A stretch of 64,000 bases of DNA from Hetaerina americana (lineage: Eukaryota > Arthropoda > Insecta > Odonata > Calopterygidae). The stretch is from assembly GCA_022747635.1 (NCBI GenBank), contig JAKTNV010000003.1, positions 93,226,790 through 93,290,789 on the forward strand. The letters are read 5' to 3'. Positions 12,461 to 23,160 of the stretch are shown here, piece after piece. The notes beneath the pieces were generated by a model. It saw only the letters and a program-made list of their open reading frames with translations, did not search any database and was not told the DNA's origin. Both the position numbers and the translations under genes were made by a program. Positions within the stretch are counted from its first letter, which is position 1. Each line of letters begins with the position of its first letter.

Positions 12461-13600
12461 TTATATTTTTCTGAGCGCTGAATTTTTAAGTGGATAATGC
12501 ATAAATAAACTTCTCGTTATCTTTCCGATGCAAGTAATTATTTTTTACAGGTGCAAGCGTTTCAGCAAGTCTCGGGACTTACCGATATTTTCTGGTGACA
12601 TTGAAGCACCGCCATCTAGCATGTCCTACGCCTGGAAAGTAATTCGTAGACTTATTATCATAATGTTGTTAATCATTAGTGTTGTTGATGTTACATATAG
12701 AGAGTATTATTATTACTAAAGAAAGAAAGTTCACCGAGGTGCTAACTCTAAAACCGTTGGTTCGAGTTTTGTGGTCGAGTGGACAAATTTGGACCTTGAG
12801 ATATCTGCTGACGAGACTGGAGTTACCTTTCGAAATCCCAAGATCGAACGCTCAATGAACTACGTCCAAAGAGTGCAAAAAAGATTTCATGAAACCAATT
12901 GAGCTCTTAATATTTTGTCTAAAAAACTTTACCATAAATGAACTGTTTCCCAGCTCCTGCTTAAATTCCGACCTATCCTAATAATATACATAATTTTTGA
13001 GCTCTGTAAGGTGTTCATTATTTTTTCCTGCTATTAAACGTCTTCCATGGTCATAAAATTTGTCTTTTTAATCCAACTACACTCTTATTTTCGTGTTTTA
13101 ATATCAAAAGAGATATATTCCTTCCTTTTCTTGGATCAAAGAATATTTTTCTCCCTTATTATCGCATCATTTGCCGTCGCTCTTTGCTCTTCAAACCTAT
13201 ACTCTACTCGTCTAGCCCTTTCCCGCTGTCTTTAGCACACACATTTGTCTCAATTTCCCGTAATTCTTCATTTTCACGACAATACTTTTCCGAAATATTC
13301 TAGACAAAATATTGTCACTGCTGTTTTGTTTCTTGAATATTATTTCTACTTTAAGAAACGTTTATTCTTATGGTCTTGCTAAGGGTTTCACTCAAGGCTT
13401 CCTAAGTCTGTTAAATCACGGCATCATACTCGAAGTTTTGGCAGGACTATTTTTGAAACACAGCAGTTGAAACTAGTTGGCCACGTGGGACCCTTTTGGA
13501 ATACTCCTAGCCTTTTTAATTCGACGCGGTCCTAAAAACGCCGTCTTGTAGACCTTAAGCATATTTTATTACCGCCCTTGATTAAATGTAAGCAGAGAGT
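12460..13600. other. AT-rich non-coding stretch
   Basis: No coding sequence is recognised. Near 12735-12775 a GGTTCGAGTTT word resembles a B box but lacks a convincing A box. CACGTG at about 13482 is an E-box within mixed sequence. Confidence 0.45.
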
Positions 13601-16600
13601 GCATGTCTCGGTCCGAAATAAAATGCCGTTCAAGTTTCCCTATGCCTTTTCCGTTTCTGAAACTCTCTCTCGTCCGTCCTCTCATCTGCATGTAAGAATT
13701 TTCTCAAGGTTGCCCGAAATATTTGTTTTAATGTCCATGTCTGTGTTTTCCCTTGCCCTCCAATCTTTAATTTCACATTTCCCATCCCCCCTTTCACTCT
13801 TCATTTCCCTCCCCGCATCCTTCCCTCACCCTAGCTTCTCGTCCTACGTGTCCCTCCCTTGTCTGGTACGCCATCCACTTCCTTGCCCTTCGTGGTCCTT
13901 TCATTTCAGTCTGCTCTCTCGACTCCAAAAATTCGCCGTCCCCGCGTCTCTCACGCGCCCTCAACGCCTCCTCCCCTTGCCCTCCTGATGACAGCCCCCC
14001 TTGCGATACGCCGCCTCCCGTGAGTCAGGTGCCTCTCCTCCGCCCCGAGGGACGTGATCGCAGTGCTTGAGTATGCGTATTTGGGTGCGGAGGGAGGGGG
14101 TGCTTTTGTGGGAGAGAAGAGGAATGGGGCAGGTTTAGGGGCAAAAATGTGGGGTGGCGAAGCAGGATAGAGAGGGGAGTGAGACGGGTTGTGTGGGGGG
14201 GATGGGGGTCTTAGAGCACAAGGGGTTAAGTGGGGGGCGGAGGAGGGTCGCCGCTTCGAAGGTAGAAGGTCCCGAAGCTTTCTCGGGCCGGGGGGCGGGG
14301 AGCGGGGGAGGGCTGGCGGAGGGCAAGAGATATCTCGCCCCTTCCCCGTCCCACAACGATGGCGGTGCGTGCGGGGGTGTGTGATTCCTGGCCGTACGTG
14401 CTCTGGGTCCCGAGGGAGGGAGGTCGTCGTATGTTTGTGTGTGCGGGGCCTTGGGGGGGGAGGGGGTCTGTGGGTTGGAAGGGGCGTGGGCGGGGGGGTG
14501 TCTCGAGGGGTGCGGGCCCCTTCCCCTTCTGCTCTCCTAGGTCCCCCCACTTTCCCTCCTCCACGTCATTCCAACCCCCTACTCCATTCTCCCCACCCGC
14601 CATCTCCATTCCCGGCCACATGGATTGCGTCGAGGACCCTATCCTCTTGCGCTCCCCATCCCCTCCACCACCCCAGGAATCCTTTCCTATCCGCCCCCAC
14701 GTTTTCCCACCCCCTTTTTTTACCCGATTCCCCGCTCACACCCTGGGCCGTTCCGCCCGCCCCACACACCCAACCATCCCCCTTCCGACACGAGGCTGCG
14801 AAGAAAAATGAAAGCGGACAAGGGAGCGAGTAAGGAAGGTGGAGGTGGGTGCAGGGAGGGGGTGGAGTAGGCATGGGGGGGACTGGAAAGAACATGGGCA
14901 GGGGGGAGAGTAAGGAGAGAGAGCAAGATAAATAGAAGAGAGGAAATGGAACGGGGTTGCATGGCAGGGGAAGTTGTGAATGCAGAGATAACAAGTCGTC
15001 ATTGTGCAAACAAGGAAACAACGCACCTCAACTTCGCCGTTACTCCGCCTTATTATTTTTTATGGCCTCTCTTTTCTTGTATCTCCTCCTACTTCGCCTT
15101 TACCTTCATCCGACTCTGCCGAACCTATCCCCCCACTCCTCATCCTCGCTCCTCTACCCCCATGATCCCTGGCTCGCCTCATTTCCCCTTCCACCCTCTT
15201 CATTCCTTACCCACACCCTCTTTCCCCACCACACTCACAAGCCACGTCAAACAGCCTTTACCTCCTCCCCCTAATTTTGCCCTTTCTTTCTCTTCAAATA
15301 TCATCATTTTCTCCGGCGTCTTTTCTCTCAATTCACGCAATCTTGCGTTATTATCAGCGGACGTTTATCAAATATTCCCGGGAATAACTCCAGTTTGACA
15401 GTAATTCACCCTGCTTCAAAGGATTTTTTCTGGGACTTGATGTTAGCTCGTGTGAGATCTTGAACGGAGAGGGTTTTCCTTTGGAAATAATCTGATGTCA
15501 AGAGGAAAACAGAGTCGTGTTCTACCTATTCCCAATAGGTGAATCTGGCTGGGACTGACTACTCTTTCATCTTAAAATTCCAAATAATTTCCTCCCAGTC
15601 ATCAGTCGTCTGAATAATGTTGTTCATCAAAACGGGCGAGGGGGGCGGGTAGGTTTGGAATTAAAGCTAAATAAACGAGTGGAGAGGAAATAAACTGTAA
15701 CGAACGAAATGAGCGGGAGGAACGAAAAAGGTGGGGAAGGAAGCAAAGGTCGGGGGGGGGAGAGTGGGATAGATAAACAAGACAAGGAAATAAAAGCTAT
15801 CGGCTTGATATCGATTCTTCCCCCCCCCCCAACCGAATTTAACCGCCGTCCATAAACGAGAGGCGTCGTAAGAACGAAGTCACCGGCATAACAGCACAAC
15901 AAGAAGCGCACTCTTAAATTTCGTAATGGAGAATTCAATTTAGGCGAAAATCCTGGAGCTAGTGCGGACGGCCGGGAATGGGAGCGGAGGGAAAGGGAGT
16001 GAGCGAAGGAGAAAATTGAAACCCCGGAGAGTGCTGGAGGAAGAGTGAGGGAAGGGAATGGTGGAGAGAGGGTGAGGTAAACAAGGGGGCAAAGAGGATT
16101 TGAAGGAAAGAGCGGGAGAAAGCTTACCAAAGGGGAGAGGAGGGTTCGGGGAGACAAGAGGGGTCGATGGGGGGATGAAGGAGGGGAAGGGAGAGTAATC
16201 GACGCGTGGGTGGGACGACGAGAGAGGGTGAGGGAGAAGGAGAGGAGGGGGAGAATAGGACGGTAGATGGGCAGAGGGGAGTGGAAGAAGGCGTCGAGGC
16301 GAGCGGAGCGGGTAATGTGAATGGAGCAATGCAGAGTGGGATTAAGGCTTGTCGTGGGCTTTCGGGACGACGAGGGAGGGAGACGGGAAATTTTGGAGAG
16401 GGAGTAAGTAAAAGGGGGGAAGGAGAGTGGCGGGGAGGAGGGAATGAGAGGAGTGGGCTGTGGAGCTTAAAGCTAGACGGATCGCGGGGGTATGGCGGGG
16501 AGATGAGGAGAAGGGGGTCGGGCTGGGTAATTGGTGGAGCGATGGAGCCACAACAAGGTGGGACCCGAAGTCTCTCTCTCTCTCCCGTCCTCCAATACGA

Positions 16601-17320
16601 TCGGACCTGGAGGGAGAGGGCAAGGTGGGGGTGAAGATGGAGGTGAGCCTAAGAGAGGAGGGTGGATGAGGGAAGGAGACTCCGTTTTTGCGGGGTTGGG
16701 GGATGGATTCGAGGAGGAGACGACTTGAGCAGTGTGCTGGAGGAGGATACGGGAGAGGAAGAAGAAATGAGCGCGGTGCAAGTTATTGGGATTTACGCGA
16801 GGTTGGAAGATCGTGTTGAGAGGTTAAAGGCCGTCGTTTCCGGAGGGATATAATAAGGGTGAGGGGGGGTGAAAATGAGAGAGGAGGCGCTCTAGTAGCG
16901 GGAGACGGAAGCGCGTGTCAGAGGGTTTGTGAGAGCAGGGGGACTGGTAGGAGCGGCGCGGGAGCGGGACCGACGGGAGGGAGGCTGCGGGTGGTGAGAT
17001 TATACCACCCCCGGGGGAGAGAGGGTGGTGTGGCTGCGCGGCATGGGAAGATGGGAATGTGTGGGGGGGGGATGGGAGGAGTTGGAGAGATGGGATCGCT
17101 CGGAGGGAGTGTCCCCACCCCCTCACGCCCCACTCCCGCCTCCTTAGCTCCTCTATTCCCCACCTCTTCTTCTTTTTTTCGTTCTCATCCCTTCGTAATT
17201 CCCCCCGTAACTCATGCTTTCTGCTCACCGCTCGAGTTTTTCCCACCCCACGTATCTTTCTCCCGTCGACCTTAACCCTCTCCCAGACAAGTTATCTTTA
17301 CCCGGGTTAGTCCATGTAGT
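13600..17320. other. Largest GC-rich island, with alternating strand bias
   Basis: The composition switches sharply. It is C/T-rich at 13640-14000, G-rich at 14060-14510, C-rich at 14520-14790, G/A-rich at 14800-14960, C-rich at 15050-15330, G/A-rich at 15640-17090 and C/T-rich at 17100-17290. The stretch 15340-15640 is ordinary mixed sequence. A G-run cluster at 14453-14499 could fold as a G-quadruplex. Overlapping frames of up to 214 codons on both strands are low-complexity and mutually shadowing, so I do not call genes. Confidence 0.6.
14453..14499 (+). other. G-run cluster with G-quadruplex potential
   Basis: Five or more runs of three to eight G are separated by short loops, satisfying the usual G3+N1-7 pattern several times. 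It lies in the G-rich half of a block whose bias flips to C about 20 bp downstream. Confidence 0.6.
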
Positions 17321-18400
17321 TTTCTTTCATTTTTTTTAGTTTTGGTGTTTTTCCTCGTGATTTCAATTGTTATTCCATGTTTGCTTTCTCTCAGCAGTAA
17401 AACGCACTGCGCTCGAACAAATAGCAAGGATCTCCCTCGAGGCGTTTGCTTGAGACATTAAAAACATCGCTCTTCGGGAAAGTATATTCTACATCCAATT
17501 TTTTTTCGAAAGCCCTCCCACAGCAAATGAAAGGGAGAATTGCTTTATGAAGACGTAATTGCTTTATTCTGTTTGAGAGTTCACTTCCTTGGAAAGTCCT
17601 ATCAGTCTTGTTTATGTCTCTCCATGATCCTGAGCCATTATTATGTTTTTTTTTCGCTATTTTCTTTCTATATTGAAGATGTAACTTGTTATCGATAAAT
17701 TCCTGTACAGTTGTGACATTTCCATTGCAATTATTTTTTATTTTTGCAATTACTATATTTTTGCGCTCCTCAAATCTTTCGTAAAATTGAAATTAAAATT
17801 TGCATAATATACATATACATCTAAGATGTATTTGCATATTTCGCTCATTCAAATAATGCCATTGAAATACTTTCTTCTCTGGAAATTATATATATGTGGC
17901 AAGAAAAGCACCAATAACATTTTAATAGAGAGTTAAATTCGATTATTAAATTGCAATTAGCATTAAAAACTTCTATGGTCCATAGTTTTATTTATCAGGA
18001 TCGAAATTTCATTTCACCAATTAGTAAACATCTGAATTACATACCGCAATGACCTTCTTCTGTCTTCTTTTTGTTCCGCGGTAAGTCACTTTCCAAAATG
18101 TTTTATTTTAATAAGAAGTCTTATAGAAGAATGGAATTAAACTTGATAGCGCATTCAAAAAATAGGTCCCGTTCTAAGCCAGCATATAAAACCTATTTCC
18201 ATTTCTCTTTCCTTTGAATGAAAATTGTCATTTAAGAGTTTATGAGGGAAACAAGACGCCATGAGTATTGGTTCAATGAATGTAAATTTGAAAGGTAGTT
18301 TCAGTCGGAGTTTTTTTGGAAAAACACACGTGTTTGCTTCCATGATGCTCCGAAGAATGAATGAACCGCCCAACGTAATAATAAAAGTTTAATTTTCTCG
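17320..18400. other. AT-rich non-coding stretch
   Basis: AT-rich with no recognisable domain, repeat or RNA. Open frames are short. Confidence 0.5.
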
Positions 18401-20330
18401 GGAACATTTCAGTGCCCAGCAATATCATTCCCCGAATCCCCGATTCGAACCCACGTTCGGTCTCACCGACTTCGCCACTCTCCCTCTATCTCTCTCCCTG
18501 CCCTACTCTCGTCCCCCACCTCTTCCTCCCCATGGGTCGCTCGATCCACATCGTCTCCATCCTCCTCCCTTCCGCCAAACCCTCCCCCATCTTCCCCCTC
18601 TCCCCCATCTCTGGCCCCCTTTCTCCTCCGAGTTCACTCCATCCATAGGACTCTACTACCTTTCCTTGCGTGATCTTTCCAGGCATCACTGCCGGCCGCT
18701 ACCTCAACCGCCCTCGCCTTCTTGTTCTTCCACCCCACCACTTCTTTCTCTTTACCCTCCCTCTCACCTACGCAGGGAATCCAAAGCTGTGGTCGCGGAG
18801 GTTGTGTCAGGGGGTGGTCGAAGCAAAAGGGCGATTAATGAGATCTGGATCATGGCGATGAGGAGGACTTGGGCGGCCACCGCTGATGGATGTGGGTTCT
18901 ATGAGCGACGTGGAGAGAGGGAGTGGATGGATCTTGGATGCGTGTGCAAGAGGAGGAGGAGGATGTGGAGGAGAGTAAATAAGGGGCCCCCCGTCCAGGG
19001 GAGAGGTTCCTCCGGCAAATAATGTTGACTCCTTCGCCCTTTTCCCCCGTGTCTCTGTTGACGGAGGATAGACCCGAGGCGGGGGATAGCTGCTGCTTGC
19101 TGCTGCTGCTACCCGGAGTCCTCGGGGAAGTTCCGGGCGAGTCCATTTGGGTCGATGGAGGTGAGGCCTCGGTGCACGCCGACCGCTCTCTCCCTCCCTC
19201 CCCCCTCTCTCCCGATCCATCCCTCCTCCCCTGCGTCCCGCACACCCCCTCCTCGCCTCCCCAGCGCCCCCGCTACCCGAGTGGAGGTTGGAGTGGGGAG
19301 TACGAGTGAAGGAAGGGAGGAGGAGAGGGGAGAGAGGACTGGGAGGGCTTGTGAAGGGAGGGAGAGAGAGAGGTGGGCAGAGCGCTCGCGCCCTCCAGGA
19401 TCCACGGCGGCCGTCCAAAACACGTAACGGGCGTGCAGAATTAAGGGCTCCCACGTGAAGAATGGGGTTCTTTCCCGTGAAGGGTTCGGTCGGCCGCTGC
19501 AACCACGACAAAGTCCTTCTCCTTTCTCTCTCTCTTCCTTTCCACTGCACAGTCTGTCCCACGCCCTCGCTTTCTCTCACTCCATTTCTCTCTTTCGTTT
19601 CCATATGCGTGTGGTCCTGGTGCACACGCGCGCGTTCTTCCTCTCTCTCTATCTCCCTCTTTCGATTGCCGACGGCCTGAGGGGTCTCGTGTTCGGCTCG
19701 CACGCCCCAGAGAGAGTAGTTGAGTGAGACAGAGAGAGAGTAGAGAGTGGGCGAGGTTTGTTGGCGGTTGTCCTGAGGCTTAGTTGGAGGAGCGCCTGTT
19801 GAAAATCGGGGCCTTTAATCGGCTATCGTCTAGCGATCGCATCCATCAGCCGCCGTTAAGAGCTCACCGCGTCGAGATTACGCTGTCCCGGAAACTAATC
19901 ACTGGGCGAAAGTGAATATTCGATCTCGCGAATAGTCCGATTAGCCACATTTCCTCTCGGTATTGTTATCTACAGTCCGCTGCGCGCTCTCCACCCCTCA
20001 CTCCCGCCGCCTCTCCCTCCATCCGCACGACCCCGTCCGCCCCTCCAATCCGGCGATCTTGTATTCCGCGCTATTTTTATCTCTCCGCGAATCGGCGGTA
20101 ACGGGTTCATGAATATTTCACGCCGAGCGTTGAGAGTGAGTAATTTTTAGTGACGATGCCATCTCGACGTCTCCGGTATCTCGACACCCTCGGTATTTAG
20201 TGAGAATTGATGGTATCGGATGCTGGCATAATTTATGTGTTTCATCGCTGGGAATAGTTCATAATTAAGCGAATTAAGCTCAGAGGCTTGACCTCACATT
20301 TTTTCTTTAGCTTACTTTCTTTAGTTTTTC
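18400..20330. other. GC-rich island with sharp strand-bias changes
   Basis: C/T-rich at 18430-18770, G/A-rich at 18780-19010, C-rich at 19180-19280, G/A-rich at 19285-19400 and C/T-rich at 19500-19660. A 298-codon minus-strand frame (18807-19703) is Arg/Pro/Ser low-complexity with no domain, so I reject it. The 19750-20200 segment has balanced base composition with many CpGs and fewer homopurine runs. It is the part most like an ordinary promoter or 5' leader, but no start or splice signals can be assigned. Confidence 0.55.
18432..18485 (-). mobile_element. tRNA-like promoter relic (SINE head)
   Basis: On the minus strand an A-box match TGGCGAAGTCGG (18467-18478) is followed by a B-box match GGTTCGAATCG (18441-18451). 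Both words fit the RNA polymerase III consensus closely. The gap between them is only about 15 bp, too short for a complete tRNA, and no acceptor stem is evident. It is best read as the 5' fragment of a tRNA-derived SINE with an internal deletion. It sits at the edge of the following GC island. Confidence 0.5.
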
Positions 20331-21990
20331 AGATGGTTTTCAACATTACTAGGAAAGTAGAATTATATATTATTTCTCCTCCTTTCTCTACATTGTTATT
20401 TTAAATCTTCAACTTATTATTATTTAGTGAAATCTACGTCATTAAATTTTAAAATGCACCAAAGTAAATCGATGGCCAAAGGTTAGAGAGAGATAATAGA
20501 TAAAGGAATGTGTAGGGCTAAAAATGAGTAAAAATACTGGAATAGAAAATTTTCCTCAGTCTTACATGAAATATTTTTCAAACCCTGTGACTGATAGCTA
20601 ACATTTTTCATTTGGCGCTACTCCGAGCAGCGCGTGTGCCCAACTTTTCACTCGCGACGCGGTGTGCATATTCTGGGAATGAAATGAGTTATTGCTTAGA
20701 CAGAAGTAAACAACAGATGATGAAAACATTTGGCAATAAATATATGCACTCTAATATGCTTTTTATCTGTGCTCTACTCCTTTCGAGGAAAACAGAATTC
20801 CCTAAGTGGCCATGTTACAGCTCGTGTAATCTTTTCTGTGGGAGCCGTCAGAGAAAATGGGTAGAGGACCTTCTCTCGTTTATAGTCTGAAATATGATAG
20901 TTTTGAGGATAAATTGTGCTTCTCTCCATCAAAAGTCTCCCTTCTGAAACTCAAAGAAAGACATACAATTTCTGAGTTGTTGTTAGACTATTTTTTTCAC
21001 TTAAAGTATTTACTTTATATCCTTATGTACGTATGTTGATGGGAAGGAAGATTTTCCATCGTAAACTGTATCTCAATGAATTAGATTTATTTCATGTGTT
21101 AGAATACTCTTAACTCAATTCTTTCTTATTATCGGGCAGTTATTTTTTTAATGTTAAAATTCTTCCTCTAATATTCTTTTTACATATCGCGTGTCAGTAT
21201 TAAAAAAATGGCATCATTCAGAATACTTTTGGAGGATGTTGACTTTAGTTGTTGAATTAATTTTTTTGTACCATCTTTCCTAATTTAAATTTAGGATTCT
21301 AAGGATTGCAGTTATTTATCAAGTCTATTTTATTATTAGTTTAAATATAATTTAACGAAAGCTTATCTAGTAAACAAGCAATAGTAATCCAGACGATCGG
21401 CAAGTATAGGGAGTATCTTTTGGTTTATTTTATCACACGAGTTAAAACACATCAGCAGTTCCACATTTTTTCTTCTTTCTGGACTATTTAAAACCCAACA
21501 ATGCTCACCAAGCTCAAGGTTTTTGATGGAATAGAAGTGCGGTTGAAGGGCATCGGAATTCGTTCGCTGCTCTCTCGAGAGAAAAATAGAGCAGGTAAAT
21601 CAGGTGTACTGGACAGCGTCAGAGGGTCAAGTGGATTCACAGCTGCGAAATAGAGATCAGTGAGGCCATGCTTAACGACTGACCTGTCATTAGGGGTGTA
21701 GGAGAGGAATGAAATAGCAAACAAGTTTGAAGAGGGCACGTTAAACTTTCGAAAAGTACAAAATGGGACTGAAGTTAAATGACGATCTCGAAAAGACTTC
21801 GAAAGAGTAAAACTTGTGGGAGTATTTCTTCTGTCACTTTGGAAAGTCCACTACTCAGGAAGATGGAAAATTGGGGGAAAAAAGTGAGATGAAGAGCGAT
21901 ACAGATGATGACAAAGTATGTAATGTGAGTGGAGGGAGCAGAAGACTGAGGGGGGTAAGGGTGACCTCAAATGTTTTTGTCTGTGTGTGT
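20330..21990. other. AT-rich non-coding stretch
   Basis: No gene recognised. Open frames of 60 to 92 codons lack domains or homology that I can see. Confidence 0.5.
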
Positions 21991-21993
21991 GTG

Positions 21994-21996
<3 letters not shown>

Positions 21997-22067
<71 letters not shown>

Positions 22068-22096
22068 TATATATAAATATATAATATATATAATTT

Positions 22097-22134
<38 letters not shown>
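21997..22134. repeat. Long (TA)n microsatellite with a (CA)n end
   Basis: A short TG run leads into about 65 bp of uninterrupted TA. A degenerate AT patch and further TA follow, then a CA run ending near 22134. The Tyr-Ile reading frames over it are artefacts. Confidence 0.95.
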
Positions 22135-22137
<3 letters not shown>

Positions 22138-22199
22138 AAAGACAAGCATGTTGTACGTATATACACTCATATATTCGTTCTTACGCACATGTCTGTACG

Positions 22200-23160
22200 A
22201 TAGAGGAAAGGGGAAACAAAGGGCGGTAGAATTGTGGTAAAAATGGATAGCAGGAGAGTCAGGGTGGGAGGTATAGAGGGTGATGGAATGAAAAGAGACA
22301 GCGGAAGAGATAGAAAGATGGGGAGAGGAGAGGGAGAGAGAGGGTGTGGCTGGAGAAAGAGAAGGGGAGTCGGAGGGGCAGGCATTAAAGGGAGGGAGAG
22401 GGCGAGAGGCAGAGTGGAGAGGAGAGGGAGCATGTTGGGGGGGCACGAGAGGGAAGCACACCGATACGTCATCGATCACCTAAGGGCGTCGCTGTCCAAG
22501 GCAGCGGAAAACTCATACGGGCGATGCTTACCCCCCCGCCCCCCCCGCTTCCCTTCCCTTCTCCGCTTCACGGCCTCGCCTATCCCTCCTCTCCCCTCCT
22601 TGCCGCCCCCCTCCCTCGGAATCTATGTTTCCGCTGCCCTCCCACTGACAGCCCCCTCCCGCTCGCATCCTTCTCTGTATCTCATCCTCCTCCCGCCCTC
22701 CCTCCCAGACCTCACCCGCTCACATCGCCTCTGCTTCAACCCTCCCCCCGCCCCGCACCCCACCACTCTCACGTTTCCCGCTCCAACCACTCTTCCTTCC
22801 TCAAGGATTCCCCCTCTCCGCATCATCTCCTCTCATCCCCCACCCCCTCTCCGCGCAATTTTCTAGCATTTCCTCGTTCGACATGGGTGTTATTCCATTT
22901 GCACTAGTCTTTTTCCGTTGCGACAATGATCGTCGCAGGCAGCATTTGTTCTCGGCAATCGTCCAACTTTGGCTCCGTCAGAATTTATCGCTGCCGTCGC
23001 TGTTGCTCGGCTCTCACTTGAGGACGCCTTCGCTAGGCGGAGTGTGTTACGCGATCCTCTACCTCGTCGCCCTCGCCCTTTCCGGCCTTTCGGGAGTGCG
23101 GTGATTTTGATTCGACTCGTATTGGTCGACCCATTGGTCGTTCTGTTTGATTGAAAGAAC
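22200..23160. other. GC-rich island: G/A-rich half, then C/T-rich half
   Basis: Plus-strand G/A-rich at 22205-22450, switching to C/T-rich at 22520-22860. A CpG-containing mixed segment follows at 22900-23150. A 210-codon frame crosses both halves and changes from Arg/Gly to Pro/Ser composition exactly at the bias switch, which shows it is compositional and not a protein. Confidence 0.55.

Noticed and set aside
12735..12775. Possible tRNA gene or SINE head with GGTTCGAGTTT
   Set aside because: No acceptable A box and no stem pairing; the B-box-like word alone is weak.
18807..19703. 298-codon minus-strand open frame
   Set aside because: Arg/Glu-rich then Pro/Ser-rich with changes at the island's strand-bias switches; several other frames are also open. 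No recognisable domain.
21814..22203. Tyr-Ile repeat open frames over TA tracts (also at 12.2, 34.4, 57.3, 57.6, 58.2 and 59.5 kb)
   Set aside because: Pure translation of (TA)n microsatellites.
22234..22866. 210-codon frame across the 22.2-22.9 kb island
   Set aside because: Peptide composition changes from Arg/Gly to Pro/Ser exactly where DNA strand bias flips, showing compositional origin.
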